From the NCBI GenBank assembly GCA_002049455.2, contig KV918990.1, forward strand, positions 62,001 to 126,000: a DNA stretch of 64,000 bases, read 5' to 3'. The notes beneath the pieces were generated by a model, which ran no database searches, was not told where the DNA came from, and saw nothing but the letters and a program-made list of their open reading frames with translations. Position numbers and translations under genes: made by a program. Below are positions 33,433-44,352 of this stretch, piece by piece; positions within the stretch are counted from its first letter, which is position 1; each line of letters starts with the position of its first letter. The DNA comes from Porphyra umbilicalis. Lineage: Eukaryota; Rhodophyta; Bangiophyceae; Bangiales; Bangiaceae.

Positions 33433-34461
33433 GGGGGGCGGGCGGGGGAGCGTCTTGCGCCACCGCCGCGCCGTGTGCGGAGGAGGCGGGGGAGGCGGGG
33501 GTAGAGGCGCATGGGGGCATTGGGACAGGGCTAAAATTGGTGGCGGTGGTTGGGGCGGGCGCGTGGTTGGATTTCTCCCTGTCGCCACGCGCTGTGTCGT
33601 CGGGGTGTGTCTCACGGTGTGTTCGAAAAATGGTTGTGCGACGGGCTGGGCGCCGCCGGGGGGCGACCAGGCAGCGGCGCCGCGTGCGTCTCGATCGGGC
33701 TGCGTCGTGTGGGGTGCGTGTGGCCCGACGGGCCGACGGGGCCGCGCGGCTGCCGCTGCCGCGGTGTGGGGGTGGCGTGGGGAACGCGCCAGCGTCGGGG
33801 TGGGGGTGTTTGCCTGCCCCCGCTCCGACCGGCGGTCGCCCCCGCTCGACCATCCGCAGGTGCGCCCACAGGCGCCCGCGGCAGCCCACGACCGCGGCCG
33901 CCCCGACGTGCTGACGGCGCCCACGGGCGTGCGCGGCGGCGCACCGGCGTGCGTGCGGCCCGCCCGTCCCCCCCCCCCCCCGGATCAGGGGCGGGGTGGC
34001 ATGGCAGCGCGATCGGCTGCCCCCTCTGCCGACACGCGACCGCGGGGCGGCGGCCGGGATTGCCGATTGGTGCCCCGGGCGCGCGCCGCCCGGCGAAACG
34101 GCGGGGCGGCCGCCTGGCGGCATGCACATTGGCATGACGGTGTGTTTGGGGTTTTCGCGTGTTTGGCTCGGCGCCCGCCCCGCGGGCCACCGTGGCGGCG
34201 GCGCGACGCGCGGGGCGTGCGAGACCGGCGGTCTGCGCCGCTATGTGTTGGTTGCATGGCGCGCCGCAAGCAGAGAAGCACAAAAGCAGAACGAAATACA
34301 CCCGCCACCTCTTGTGCCCACTGCCATTGCTCCGCCGCCTACCCCTTGCCCACCAGCCCCAAAAAGGAGCACCTCTCTGCACCCTCCCCCCCCTACTCGG
34401 CCGCTCCCGCCCGGCACCCATCCCGGCATGACGTGCCGCCCCGCCCGACCCACCGCCGCCC
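33433..34461. other. convergent spacer, no gene seen
   Basis: About 1 kb between the ends of the NET gene and the acidic mitochondrial-type protein. Open frames on both strands lack domains and read as composition artefacts. Confidence 0.45.
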
Positions 34462-35313
34462 CTACGCATCGGCCTTTTCCGCCGCCGCCGCCTCGGCCGC
34501 CGCCGCCTTATCCAGGAGCCCCCCCAGCCGACCGCTCGCGTCGGCGGCGTCTTGGAACCAGTCGGCCAAGTCGTGGAGGCCCTCCGACGCGGCGACCGCC
34601 TTGGCGCCCCCAAAGCCGTCCGCCCCTGCCCCCGCCGCCGCGCGCTCCCGCTCCGCCGCCGCCGTCAGCGCGTCCACAACCCCCGTGTCGGGGCCGTCCT
34701 CCTCCTCCTCGTCCGCCACCCCCTCTGCCCCGCCGTCGTCGGCGTCCTCGCCGTCGTCGTCTGCCGCCGCCGCCGCCGCGGCGGCGGCGTCCGCCTCGTC
34801 GGCACCCTCAAACACGGGGAGCCCGTACGACTCGAGCACCTCTGCGTGCGCCGTCGCCTGTGACGACGCAGACGCGGCGAGGGCGCGCAGCGCCGTTGCC
34901 GCGGCGGCGGCGCCGTCGACGTCGGCGCGGCTCGCCGCAAACGACGCGGCGGCGGCGGTGGCGGCACGCGACGCAAAGGCGGCGCGGAGGTGGACGAGGG
35001 TGGAGGTGCCGAGGAGGTGGGGCTCCTCCTCCTCCTCCTCCTCGTCGTCCACGTCAAAGTCGTCGTCCGCGTCGTCGTCGGCCTTGGCCGGGGGGGGGCC
35101 GCCCGTGGGCGCAGCCGCGTGCGCGGGGGGGGACGGGCGGAACGCAGAGCCGGCGGTGGAGGAGAGGGAGCGCGCCGCCAGCGCGTGCAGGGGGGGGGTG
35201 CCGCGCGACGCGGCGGTGGCGGCGGCGGCGGCAGCGGGGCGCGCCGCGACGGCGCCGCGGGGGAGGGCGCGGAGGGCGCGCGACAGGTGGCGGGCGGCAA
35301 ACGAGGCGGCCAT
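34462..35313 (-). CDS. acidic protein with mitochondrial-type presequence (283 aa)
   Basis: The start at 35313 gives MAASFAARHLSRALRALPRG, a classic Arg/Ala/Leu amphipathic presequence without acidic residues, followed by RSLSSTAGSAFRPS, a plausible matrix-processing site. The mature part is Ala-rich and strongly acidic (DDDADDDFDVDDEEEEEEE and a second Asp/Glu block). The C-terminal helical segment reads ASEGLHDLADWFQDAADASG. I recognise no family. It is divergent to the methyltransferase gene at 35699, sharing a 385-base promoter region that includes an AT-richer stretch at 35520-35590. Confidence 0.55.
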   Translation of the reverse strand: MAASFAARHLSRALRALPRGAVAARPAAAAAATAASRGTPPLHALAARSLSSTAGSAFRPSPPAHAAAPTGGPPPAKADDDADDDFDVDDEEEEEEEPHLLGTSTLVHLRAAFASRAATAAAASFAASRADVDGAAAAATALRALAASASSQATAHAEVLESYGLPVFEGADEADAAAAAAAAADDDGEDADDGGAEGVADEEEEDGPDTGVVDALTAAAERERAAAGAGADGFGGAKAVAASEGLHDLADWFQDAADASGRLGGLLDKAAAAEAAAAEKADA

Positions 35314-35698
35314 GGCTGCAGACAGAAGAGGATGCGGAGCAGAAGCGGGTCCCTTGGCAACACGAGGGAGGGGGGGAGGAAGAACCGCGCGGGGGGGGCG
35401 AGCCACGGCAGCGGCAGCGCGGGAGGGGCGTCGTCGGGTCGCGGGCGGCGGCGGCGGACGACGGCGGTGGCCACGGCGGCCACGTGGATTCAGGGACCCC
35501 GGATCAAGCGGATCCGGGCACAGCCACAATTCCGCACCTACAGGTGAGACAATTGTACCGTGCCGGATCAATTCTAATCAACACGCTCCACCGGCAGCGC
35601 CCGTGGCGACCCGACCGGCCGTCGTGGACGCGTCTTGCTCGCGCGCGCCCCGCCTGCCGCGCGGCGCTCCCCCCCACACCCCGCACGGTTTTCCGGCC
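35314..35698. promoter_or_regulatory. divergent promoter region
   Basis: 385 bases separate the start codons of the acidic mitochondrial-type protein (minus) and the siroheme methyltransferase (plus). The stretch around 35525-35590 is markedly less GC-rich than its surroundings. No definite TATA box is seen. Confidence 0.4.
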
Positions 35699-36922
35699 AT
35701 GGCGTCGTTTGTGCTTCCCCACACCTCTGCATTGGCATGCAGACCGCGTCGCACCTGCGCTTTTTTGCGCTGGGCCGGCGCACCGCGCGTGGGTGGCAGC
35801 GGCGCCGCTGCCGCGGCTCCGCTCCGCCGCGTCTCCCACCGGGCGGCGCGGATGGGGGCACCCCCCCCCCCCCCCCCCCCCCCCCCACCCCCAGGCCACC
35901 TTCCACCCCCCCCCATGTCGACGCTGCCGCGATGCCAGTCGACGACCGGGCGACCCCCCCCGCGCCCGACGTGGCCGCAACGCCCGTCGACGATGGGACG
36001 ACCCCCCCCTCGCCCGACGCGGCCGCGGCGCCCATTGACGATGGGACGACCCCCCCCACCCCCCCTACCCTCCACCTCGTCTCGGCGGGGGTCAGCCTCC
36101 CCACCGTCACCCTCGGCGCCGCCGCCATCCTCGCCGACGCGGACGTGGTGCTCTACGACGACCTCGCGTCGCACGCGCTGCCGCTCGTGCGCGCCGGCGC
36201 GACGCTCCTCCCCGTCGGCAAGCGCGGCGGCGGTCCGTCGACGCCCCAAGCCGACACCTCTGCCCTCGCCGCGGCCTGCGCCAAGGCGCGCACGGTGCGC
36301 CCGCCGCCGGACGCGACCGCCGGCTACGCGCCGACCGCGTCGGCGGCGGGCGTGCGCCGCGCCGTCGTTGTGCGGCTAAAGAGCGGCGACGCGGGGGTGT
36401 ATGGCCGCGCCGCCGAGGAGGTCGGCGCCGTTGTGGCGGCGGGCGTGGCCGTCGCCGTCCACCCGGGCGTGTGCAGTGTGACGGCGGCGGCGGCGGCGGC
36501 GGGGCTGCCGCTGACCGTCCGGGGGGTGAGCGACGCGTTTGTGGTTGCGTCGGGCCACGCGCCGGGGGCGCTCGACTATGGGGTGCTCGCGTCTGTCGAT
36601 ACGGTCGTGTTACTCATGGCCACCCGGTGCCTGCCGACGATTTGTGGGCGGCTGGTGGGGGAGGGCGGGCGGGCGGGCGGCACCCCCATTGCAGTCATCC
36701 GCGACGGGGGGGGGGATGTGTGGCGGGGAACCCTCGACGACGTGGTGGGGGGGGTCGTGCCCCCCGTGGAGGGGGGGGGAAGGGGGGGGGGGGGGGGGAG
36801 GGGAGGGGGGGTGGGGCGCCTGGAGCCCGGCGGTGGTGGTCGTGGGGGAGGTCGCGCGGTTTGCCAATCCAGAGGGGCGGTGGGAGGGGGTATCCCTCAC
36901 GCCCCACGGGGGGGGGGACTGA
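35699..36922 (+). CDS. UPM1: uroporphyrinogen-III C-methyltransferase, frames broken at homopolymers
   Basis: The enzyme transfers two methyl groups from S-adenosylmethionine to uroporphyrinogen III, the first step to siroheme for sulfite and nitrite reductases. The start at 35699 gives a plastid-type leader MASFVLPHTSALACRPRR. After a 26-base C run (35861-35886) the frame changes. A linker with three copies of a repeat of about 14 residues follows (PVDDRATPP, PVDDGTTPP and PIDDGTTPP). Then comes the catalytic domain: LHLVSAGVSLPTVTLGAAAIL, ADVVLYDDL, GKRGG, VVRLKSGDAGVYGRAAEE, VHPGVCSVTAAAAAAGLPLT, FVVASGH and TVVLLMATR. The C-terminal strand PAVVVVGEVARFANPEGRW lies in yet another frame after G runs at 36771-36798. 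All motifs are present, so miscounted homopolymers are likelier than decay. It is convergent with OST1. Confidence 0.84.
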
Positions 36923-37168
36923 GCGCCCAGGGGGGCTGCCGCGCGGCGGCACGCGGGCGCGCCCAGCCGCGGCGCTGGGTGCGGGGCACGGCGGCTCACC
37001 CGCCGCGGCCGGCCGTTGTGGCCGCCACGAACGACCACCCGTACGAGCGGACACGCACCACACGCACAAGCACAAGACCTCCCCTCCTACGTTGCCGCTG
37101 CAACCTCAACCAACCAACAATGTGCACATCCCCAAGGCGACCCCCCCCCCCCCCCGCCCCCGCGCGCC

Positions 37169-39564
37169 TCACCCGTCGAGCAAATCCCGCACCGCCGTAT
37201 CAATGGCCGCCGACAGCCCGTCGACGGTGGGAAAGAGCGTGTCGCGGCACTCCTCGGCAAAGTCGTTTGGGTCGACCTGCCCCGCGTCAATGCCTCGCCG
37301 CCGACCGGCGGCGCGCACGAGCGCCTGCCGCTTGGCCGCACACTTGCGGACGAGGCTGACGACGCGGGCGGCGGCAGCGTCCGCGGCGGCAACCGCCTCC
37401 GGCGACGCGGCGGCGGCGGCGGCAGCGGCGCCGGTGGCGGCGCCATCCACCCCGTCGGCCGCCGCCCCTTTACTTGGCCCCGCCTTGCGGGCGCCGCCGC
37501 CGCCGCCACCACCCGCCGCCGCCGCCGCAGCCGCCGCCGCCAGCCGCGACGCGACGCCTGCCAGCTCCGCCTCCCGCCGGCGGGCGTCGGCGTCGAGGGT
37601 AGCGACTTCGGCGGCCGCCGCGGGGGCCCAGTCCTTGCCGAGCGCTGACGCGCTCCGCGACACGTGGTCGTCCATGGCGGTGAGCACCGCCGCGAGGGCG
37701 GTCGCCGCCGCCCGCGCGGTCGCCAGTGTCGTTGCCGTGGACGCGGCGAGGGCCACCTCTGCCGCCGACGGGGGCGTCAGCGACAGCGTCGTGCGGCGGG
37801 CAATGAGGAGGGCGAGGAAGGCGGCGGCGAGCGCCGAGACGACCGCCACGGGGGCGGCGAGGAGGCCGCCCAGCCCATACACATAGTGGATGACGATGGC
37901 GTCGGTCGGCCCCGCCGCCCCGGCCGCCGCTGTCGCCGCCGACCCCGACGCCACGTGCGACGCGCGAAAGACGATCGTCGGGCGCCCCCCAAACGACAGC
38001 GTCCCCGCGGTCGTGTCGCGGGAGACGGACCACCCCGACCCGCCGCCGCCGCCGCCCGTCGGCGTCGACACGGACACGACGGTCGCGCGTGCCGGCAGGG
38101 CGACGCGCACCTCCAACGCCCGCACCGGCAGCTCAGTCGACCACGAGGACCCATAGGCTGGGAGGACGAGCGCGTGGCGCGACGGCGCCGTCGGGGCGGT
38201 GCGGAGGAGCGTCGCGACGGGGAGCAGGTAGTCGACCCAAAAGTGGTCCCGCCACCCGCCGAGCATCGGGTAGCGGAGCGTCAGCATTAACGCCGTGCCC
38301 GCCGGCACCGCCCCCGCAGCGCGGTGAGGCAGCCGCAGGCGGGACGACGTGACGTTGCCAATCAAATCCCGGTACTGCACGTCCGTCGCGGACGTGGGGA
38401 GGCGCAGCCACGCCGAGTGGAGGGCCGTTGGGGAGGTCGCCCCCGGGTTGCGCGTATAGTCGAGGCGAGACCACGGCCCGTCGTGCGCGGCCGCCGCGTT
38501 GGTCAGCCAGTAGGCCTCCCGCACGCGGGCGGTGCCCCAGTGGGAGACGGTGACGGTTTTGACAAACCGCTCCGCGACGAGCAGCGGCTGGTTGAGGAGG
38601 AAGCGGAGGCGCAGCGGCGCGCCGCCGCCGCCGCCGCCGCCCGCCGCCGCCGACGCGCCATAGGGTGGCACGTCCGTGTAGGGGCCGGCGGTGACCTTGT
38701 GGCCGGCGACGGATACGGGCGCCGGCTCGGTCGGCGTCGACGTGAGGCCCGACGGACCGACGGCGACGGTCGTCGTTTCTGTGCGCGTCGGGTATGGGGA
38801 GAGCCAGCGGGCAGACCCCGTCCACCGCACGTACTGGGATTCCCCTTGGGGGAGCGCCGCGGGGACGGGCACGAGCGCGTCGGCGACGAGGTAGCGGACA
38901 TGGAGCGCGTCGGAGGCGCCGGCGGCGAGGCCGCCGGGGAGGGCCACCCGGTAGAGCGCCGCGCCGGCGGCCATGGCGGCGGCGACGGCGGCGGCGGTGC
39001 GGGGGCTCTCCCCCGCCTCGGCGGGGGAGACGGCCAAGAGGGTGGGGGACGCGCCACCGCCGCGCGTGACGACCACATCCCCGACCGCGTCGGCGGCGGG
39101 GAAGGCGAGGAAGAAGGACGATTCGGGAGACGGGCCCGTATTCTCCAGTGTCAACCGCACATCGTGCTTGACGGCAATGGATGTCGCGTCCTAAACAGGT
39201 GATACGTGCCAGCGAGCCGTATGTCGCCAAGAGGTGTTGGGAGGGAAGAAAACGAGCAATCCATGGACAAGCCACATGTCGCCCGAATCGGAGAAGGCAG
39301 GGAAAGTGGTCCGTCAGAATTGCACAAGCACACAAACCCAGTAGCCCATACAACAGCAAGAGACGGGCAACCCTGCACCTGCGGCAAGTCGGTAGAATCG
39401 CATCAGGCCGCCCCGGCCAGCAGCAGCAATATAAAACGTACAATCGCGCGGGTCACCTTGACGTTGACCAACTCGGCATCCACCACGACAGCAGCTCCCC
39501 CTAGCAACAATGCTGCTAACACAGCAAGCGCCGGCGCAACAACAAAACGAGCCGGAGACCGCAT
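37169..39564 (-). CDS. OST1: ribophorin I, oligosaccharyltransferase subunit (714 aa, two exons)
   Basis: This is a subunit of the ER oligosaccharyltransferase that transfers the N-glycan to nascent proteins. Exon 1 (39564-39442) encodes a signal peptide, MRSPARFVVAPALAVLAALL, and the start of the mature protein (ELVNVKVTRAI). The intron is 39441-39191 (GTACGT...GTTTAG, 251 bp). Exon 2 (39190-37169) continues DATSIAVKHDVRLTLENTG in phase 0. Family hallmarks follow: VTVSHWGTARVREAYWL, GPWSRLDY, YRDLIGNVTSSRLRLP and RYPMLGGWRDHFWVDYLLP. One transmembrane helix lies at about residues 480-505, before a cytosolic Ala-rich tail. Full length for the family and intact. It is divergent to the DUF1499 gene across 541 bases. 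Confidence 0.93.
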
Positions 39565-40105
39565 GGCGGGCGACCAGGCGCCACGCTCGCGTGAGCTGTC
39601 CGTGGTCCGAGCCGACGACGATGGGCGGTTTTGGTCCCTGTGGCAAATCAAGCACAATAAGCTGTGTCGATGGGCAGCGGGGTGGTGGTTAGCGGGACCA
39701 AAGGGCACAGCAGCACCCCCGTCCAACGACACGGTGACGAGGCTGGCACCCAACAACGTACCAACAGCTCGGCGGCTGCCGGTCCTGGGCTCGACGGCGG
39801 AGGAGTGGGGCAGAGAGCCGCTTGATCCGGCGCCAAGTGGTTACTGTACCTGGTTAGTTAAAGACTGTCAGCGACTCTTCAGCAGTCGGTTTAGCAGACC
39901 ATTTCATGGAGAAACGGATTAAGTCATGGCATCGGTACGGTAGTTGGCTATTGCGGTCGAGGTCCACTCACCTCCCGACAGCTCAATCCGCCACCTGCCG
40001 CCATCTCCCTCAAGCCGATCATCTTCCCTGACCATCGCCTGCTCGCCTGCCCCAACTGCAACCCTGTCGATCCGTCCGGCGCTGCTTTCACGCTGCACAT
40101 CCACC
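39565..40105. promoter_or_regulatory. divergent promoter region of OST1 and the DUF1499 gene
   Basis: 541 bases between the two divergent start codons, less GC-rich than the genes. No clear TATA element was recognised. Confidence 0.4.
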
Positions 40106-41086
40106 ATGGGTCACTCGCTGGTGTCCGCCTTTCTCCCGCCGACTCCTATACTACCACTGAGGACGCGGACTGCGGCGTCCCTGCGGATGACCACGGAGCC
40201 GCCCGCGCCTCAGCCGCTGGCCGCCGCCGCCGCGTCGGCCGTCGCCGCAGCCGCCATTGCCGGTCTCGCCCTGACTGGCGGCGTGCTGGCGGCCCCCCCT
40301 TCTGCGAACGCGTCTGTCTTTGACTTCCACGGCGAGCGGCCAGTGGGCATTGTCGGCAAGCCGTCCGGCGGCGACCGGTACCTCTCGCAGTGCCCCTCCA
40401 CCGACAATTGCGTCAGCACCGCAGCCGACGTCTACGACAAGCACTACCTTCCGCCATGGACGTACAACCCTAAAGGGGAGGCTGAGACTGTGAGCGGCGC
40501 GGCCGCCCTCAAGGGCAAGCGGTCCACGGCGTACGTGGAGGGCGAACAAAAGCCCATGGCCGCAGCCGTCAACGACCTTGTCAAGGTCATTGAGGAGCAG
40601 CCGGGCGCAACTATCGTTACCAACCGCCCAACGCACAGCGAGGTTGGCGACGGCTGGTATGTGTATGCCGAGTTTGCGTCAAAGGTGCGTTGCGTGTCCG
40701 CCTCTTGTGCTTTCTGGTCTTGTACGTGCTTTTCTGGTATCGCGGCGAACACGTGCTGGTGAACAGCCTGTTGGGCTCGTGCATAGCGTATGCATTTGGG
40801 CTACGCATACACCTCGGGAAACCGGATCTCTTGACGCTGACGATACGCGTGTTTTGGGCCGCCATCTCTGGTCTGTCTGCACTACCGCATGCCCGTGATT
40901 CCTCCCCCACGACAGTTCTTTGGATTTGTCGACGACGTCGAGTTCTTGTTCCTCCCTGACAACTCGACTGTGGAGTACCGGTCCGCGTCTCGCATGGGAG
41001 AGAGCGACTTCAAGGCCAACCGCACGCGCATCCGGGACCTGCGCGTCGCGCTGAAGCCCGCTGGGTGGAAGTCGCTTGGCTTTTAG
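40106..41086 (+). CDS. DUF1499 protein, probable thylakoid lumen (249 aa, two exons)
   Basis: Exons are 40106-40684 and 40916-41086. The intron (40685-40915, 231 bp, GTGCGT...CGACAG) is in phase 0, joining YVYAEFASK to FFGFVDDVEFLFLPD. The N terminus is a bipartite leader: a Ser/Arg transit segment, then a hydrophobic AAAIAGLALTGGVLA ending in ANAS, typical of lumen proteins. The DUF1499 domain follows: YLSQCPSTDNCVSTAA, then the second half with VEYRSASRMGESDFKANR. Biochemical role unknown. A start at 39944 in the same frame is possible, but the 40106 ATG gives the better leader. It is convergent with the Hint gene. Confidence 0.88.
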
Positions 41087-41448
41087 GAGCGGAAAAAGGC
41101 GATGGCTATGTCGTCGAGCGTGTACCGCATGCATCAGTGTGTTTTCTGGGCCTCATCGAGCAGAAAAATCCATTCTCATCGCGCCCCACATCCATTAGAG
41201 ACCTTTCGTGGTGGTTGCATTCTCTGCACCTTGTGTTTCGGTACAGCGCGCGCTTCGTGACTGGCGCTTCAAGACGAATCCGTTCACATGGCCTGGAGAG
41301 GCGCCGCGACCGCCGCATACGGCATCCGTCGACAGCACTGCGCGGCACTTAAAAAACCAATGCTACAAAATCAGAACTTCACACGCGGATGGCAGAGGGC
41401 TTGGAGAGAAACAGGCCTGCGTCACACAGCAACACCCCGTCGCCCCAG
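41087..41448. other. convergent spacer
   Basis: 362 bases between the stops of the DUF1499 and Hint genes. Nothing further was recognised. Confidence 0.5.
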
Positions 41449-42864
41449 CTACTGGTTGACCACCCTCAGGGGCCCTCGTGGCCACCACCGGAAGCGCGAC
41501 ACCCGTCCGGCGCCATTGTGCAACAACCCGCCCGTCACGTCGAAGCGACCGCCGACCGCACGGTATGCCCAACGCACGGGCGCCAGAGCGGCCCACGCGA
41601 GCGTCGGGTGCAGAGTCGCCGTGTAGGACGATACCTGGAAGCCGTCGACCACCAGGTGCCCCGCGAGCGTGTGGGGGTTGACCAGCCCGACGGCCACCGC
41701 GGTGGACACAGACGCGACCACCGCCCGGGAGCCGTCCGCTGCGACCAGCGAAGTGCCTGGCTTGACCGACCGCGCCGCAATCAACGACGGGGTCGCCCCC
41801 GATGCCCCGTACACATGCATGTAGTGATTGGCGGTCAGCAGGATGGACGCACCCGTCGTGGACGTGATGTTGACGAAGGTGTACTTGACTGCTGGGTCCA
41901 TCCGGCGGTGGGAGAAGGCGAACACATCCGAGTGCACGTGCTCTGCCGCCGCGACTGAAGAAGCGACGCGGACGCGGGAGCCCACAGTCAACGAGCCAAC
42001 GTTGGCCGACGTACCCGACTCGAGGGTGACCCGCGCCGAAAGCGGAAAGCAGGCGCTATCCTCGCTCGTGCTCTCGGTCGGCGACGTGGTTGGCACCGGG
42101 GACGCCGTCACGTCACCAGTATTCTGGTTCTGCGGCCCACCACCAGGCGTCACGACGGTCGGCGTCGAGCTGGGAATGGCGGGCGGGCTCACGACCGGGA
42201 GGCGATTGGGCAACGCCCGGTAGACACAGCCAAGCTTCGCTTCGGCGTTCCCCAAGGCCAAGTACTTGTACTCCTTCCCGAGCACGAGGTCCTTGAAGGT
42301 GATGTCCTTGTCCTCTGTGAAGAACACAACCGTCGTGCCAGCCGGGATGGTGCGGCTGCCGCACTGGCGTGGGGCCGGCTCGACGCCTCGCAGCACGCGC
42401 TGGATCTGGGACTGCAGGGAAGAGATGTCCGAGTCCTCAATCTCATTGTTAAAGTCGCCAAGGAGAGACCGTACGTCCGCTGCCGAAACCTCCGTCTCGG
42501 GCTTGAGCTCCAGCGGCCCCGTCGTCGAGCACTGCATCGATTCCATCTTAATCGTGCTGTGGGCGACGATCACGCCCCCGTCAGACATGGCGGGCAGCGT
42601 CACATGCTGGATTATCCGCGGGCAATTGTTGCCGCTATTCTGGGTCGGCAGGATCCGCGCGTAGACGCCGCCCAAGTCCGCTGACTCAAACGAGCGCGCC
42701 GACGGGCTCAACACCGTCTCGACCGTCGCCGACACCACGGCGCCGACGGTGGGCCAGTAGGCGACCGCAGCCACGGCCGAGAGCAAAGCGAAAGCCCTGG
42801 TGGCGGCCTTGACCCGCGCCCGCATCAGCTGCCTTGTCGGCACGAGCGATGCACATGTGTCCAT
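41449..42864 (-). CDS. Hedgehog-type Hint-domain protein (471 aa)
   Basis: The start at 42864 is followed by a hydrophobic signal or anchor segment, AFALLSAVAAVAYWPTVGAVV. An unrecognised extracellular-type domain occupies about residues 45-235, with several Cys and a TxDK-rich end, followed by a Pro/Thr-rich linker. The Hint module starts at C272 in SACFPLSARVTLESG. It has the Txx-H motif LTANHYMHV (T344, H347) and ends in SSYTATLHPTLAWAALAPVR, which matches the end of Hedgehog Hint (SCYA...H..A...P.R). Such modules cleave themselves at the Cys and can attach a lipid or sterol to the released N-terminal part. The catalytic residues appear present. No Hedge signalling domain is seen. The N-terminal partner domain is not one I know. 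Confidence 0.87.
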   Translation of the reverse strand: MDTCASLVPTRQLMRARVKAATRAFALLSAVAAVAYWPTVGAVVSATVETVLSPSARSFESADLGGVYARILPTQNSGNNCPRIIQHVTLPAMSDGGVIVAHSTIKMESMQCSTTGPLELKPETEVSAADVRSLLGDFNNEIEDSDISSLQSQIQRVLRGVEPAPRQCGSRTIPAGTTVVFFTEDKDITFKDLVLGKEYKYLALGNAEAKLGCVYRALPNRLPVVSPPAIPSSTPTVVTPGGGPQNQNTGDVTASPVPTTSPTESTSEDSACFPLSARVTLESGTSANVGSLTVGSRVRVASSVAAAEHVHSDVFAFSHRRMDPAVKYTFVNITSTTGASILLTANHYMHVYGASGATPSLIAARSVKPGTSLVAADGSRAVVASVSTAVAVGLVNPHTLAGHLVVDGFQVSSYTATLHPTLAWAALAPVRWAYRAVGGRFDVTGGLLHNGAGRVSRFRWWPRGPLRVVNQ

Positions 42865-43673
42865 GGCGCCCGGCTCGGCACGACACACACAATCCGAGGT
42901 GAATGCGCACAGCGGGGACGGCAACGACGGGTGCACGCGGGTGAGAAGCGACCACCGCAACCCCCAACCGCCAACGACAAGCAACACAAGAACTGACGAG
43001 GGCGACGGAGTGGCGCCACCGATCCCGCAGACACACACCACGCGGCAGTATCGAGATGAGCAATAGTCATCGGTGGTTGTCCGCACGGCGCGTGCGCCGG
43101 CGGCCCGGCAGCCGGTTATTGGCTTCACATAGTCACACTGCTGGTACGCATGTGTAATCCTCATCCCCTACCCCAGAGCAAGCAGCCAAGTCGGGCCGCG
43201 CAAGAGACTGCCACAAGAGAGAGGCGCTGTCTCAAAGGAGAGGGGGCGGCAAATGAGTGCGAAACGCCTGCCGCCTACCCCCACCTGCACAACGGGACAG
43301 CCCGACACCCAGCATTACATGGCTCCACAGCGAAGCGCTCCTCCATTGGAAGACAGGACGACACGATCGACACAGGGCACGGGGTGATGATGCCTCCAAA
43401 CGAACAGGCAGGCACGCCGGTCGCCGACGAGCTGCGCGTAGCCGCGGCTCGGCAACCACTACCGCCGATAACACTTCGTCAGCAGGTCAAATGCATGTTG
43501 CGGCATGGACAGCAAGTCGGCCGCCTGCTTCGGGGGATGTTCACCCAGGAGTGCTCTTCGCCTGTTGAGCTCCTCCCACCTGCACGAGATGACTGCATTG
43601 ACTCAGAAGACAGCCCCATCAACGTACGTACGTACGCAGACGCGGGTCAGCGTCTACCAATCTTTCGTGGACT
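42865..43673. other. spacer between host island and element 2
   Basis: 809 bases upstream of the Hint gene up to the left inverted repeat of element 2. It contains the short tandem run GTACGTACGTACG at 43624-43636. No gene was recognised. Confidence 0.5.
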
Positions 43674-43704
43674 ATCGTCGGGAAAGTGTACCACCCTACT
43701 TGGG
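43674..43704 (+). repeat. left terminal inverted repeat of element 2
   Basis: Inverse of 54134-54164 with two adjacent mismatches (CC against TG). It begins ATCGTCGGGAAAGTGTACCA. Confidence 0.75.
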
Positions 43705-43815
43705 GGGTACTGGGGCGTACTGGGGCCCGATTTCCGTACTGTGGGGCCAAAACGGAGGCCCGGAGCCCAAAATGGAGCCCGGCCGCAGCCCGGCCTGTGC
43801 CAGGGCGGCCGAAAC

Positions 43816-43921
43816 GTGGGCTACAAGTCTGCATGTCACGTACTCGAGACGGCTCGAGACGGCTCGAGACGGCGACCGGATTCCGCGTCTTGTAGCCCAC
43901 CTCTGAAGCAGGCTACAAGTC
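43816..43921. repeat. subterminal GGGCTACAAG repeats of element 2
   Basis: GTGGGCTACAAGTC at 43816-43829, an exact inverse CTTGTAGCCCAC at 43889-43900, and a further direct copy GGCTACAAGTC at 43911-43921. A triple CTCGAGACGG repeat lies between them at about 43842-43871. Confidence 0.75.
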
Positions 43922-44245
43922 GATCAAAACCCAGGCAAATCGAGGCCGCAAGGACCACTTGAACCGCGGAGCGGTCTCCCTCACGCGACTTGGAAGCAAG
44001 CTGCCAGCCACTGGTCAAGGATCAATCTCGGCGGGCATCGCTGGACCGCTGGACCTCTCCCCAACGCAGCACGTATCACCGCAGGCTCGGTGATGGACTG
44101 ACTAGTCACACCTCCACTTGAAGCGCCTCTGTGCGTGCCGCATCGGCGGCCTCGATTGAGAAGCACGTCGATCCACACAGGTTCCTTGGGCTGCTTGCGC
44201 ATGAGCCGCACGCACCGTGTCTTTCTCGCTGGTGAAAGGGGCTAG

Positions 44246-44292
44246 GTGAATGAGGTTATACATTCACACTACAGGTTATACAGTCGCACTAC
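44246..44292. repeat. short direct repeat near the transposase 3' end
   Basis: AGGTTATACATTCACACTAC is followed directly by AGGTTATACAGTCGCACTAC, two 20-bp units differing at two positions. Confidence 0.65.
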
Positions 44293-44352
44293 AAACGGGC
44301 CGGCCTGCACGTGGGGCCTCGCGGTGCAAAAACAGAAAGAAGACGACGACGT

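Noticed and set aside
33433..36379. Continuation of the NET-gene frame into a 1442-residue protein
   Set aside because: Beyond 33432 the frame is antisense to, or out of frame with, better-supported genes (34462-35313 and 35699-36922) and has random composition.
14524..43921. One 29-kb element bounded by the two GTGGGCTACAAGTC sites
   Set aside because: The span contains an entire host-gene island; the motif is better explained as a subterminal repeat present in more than one element.
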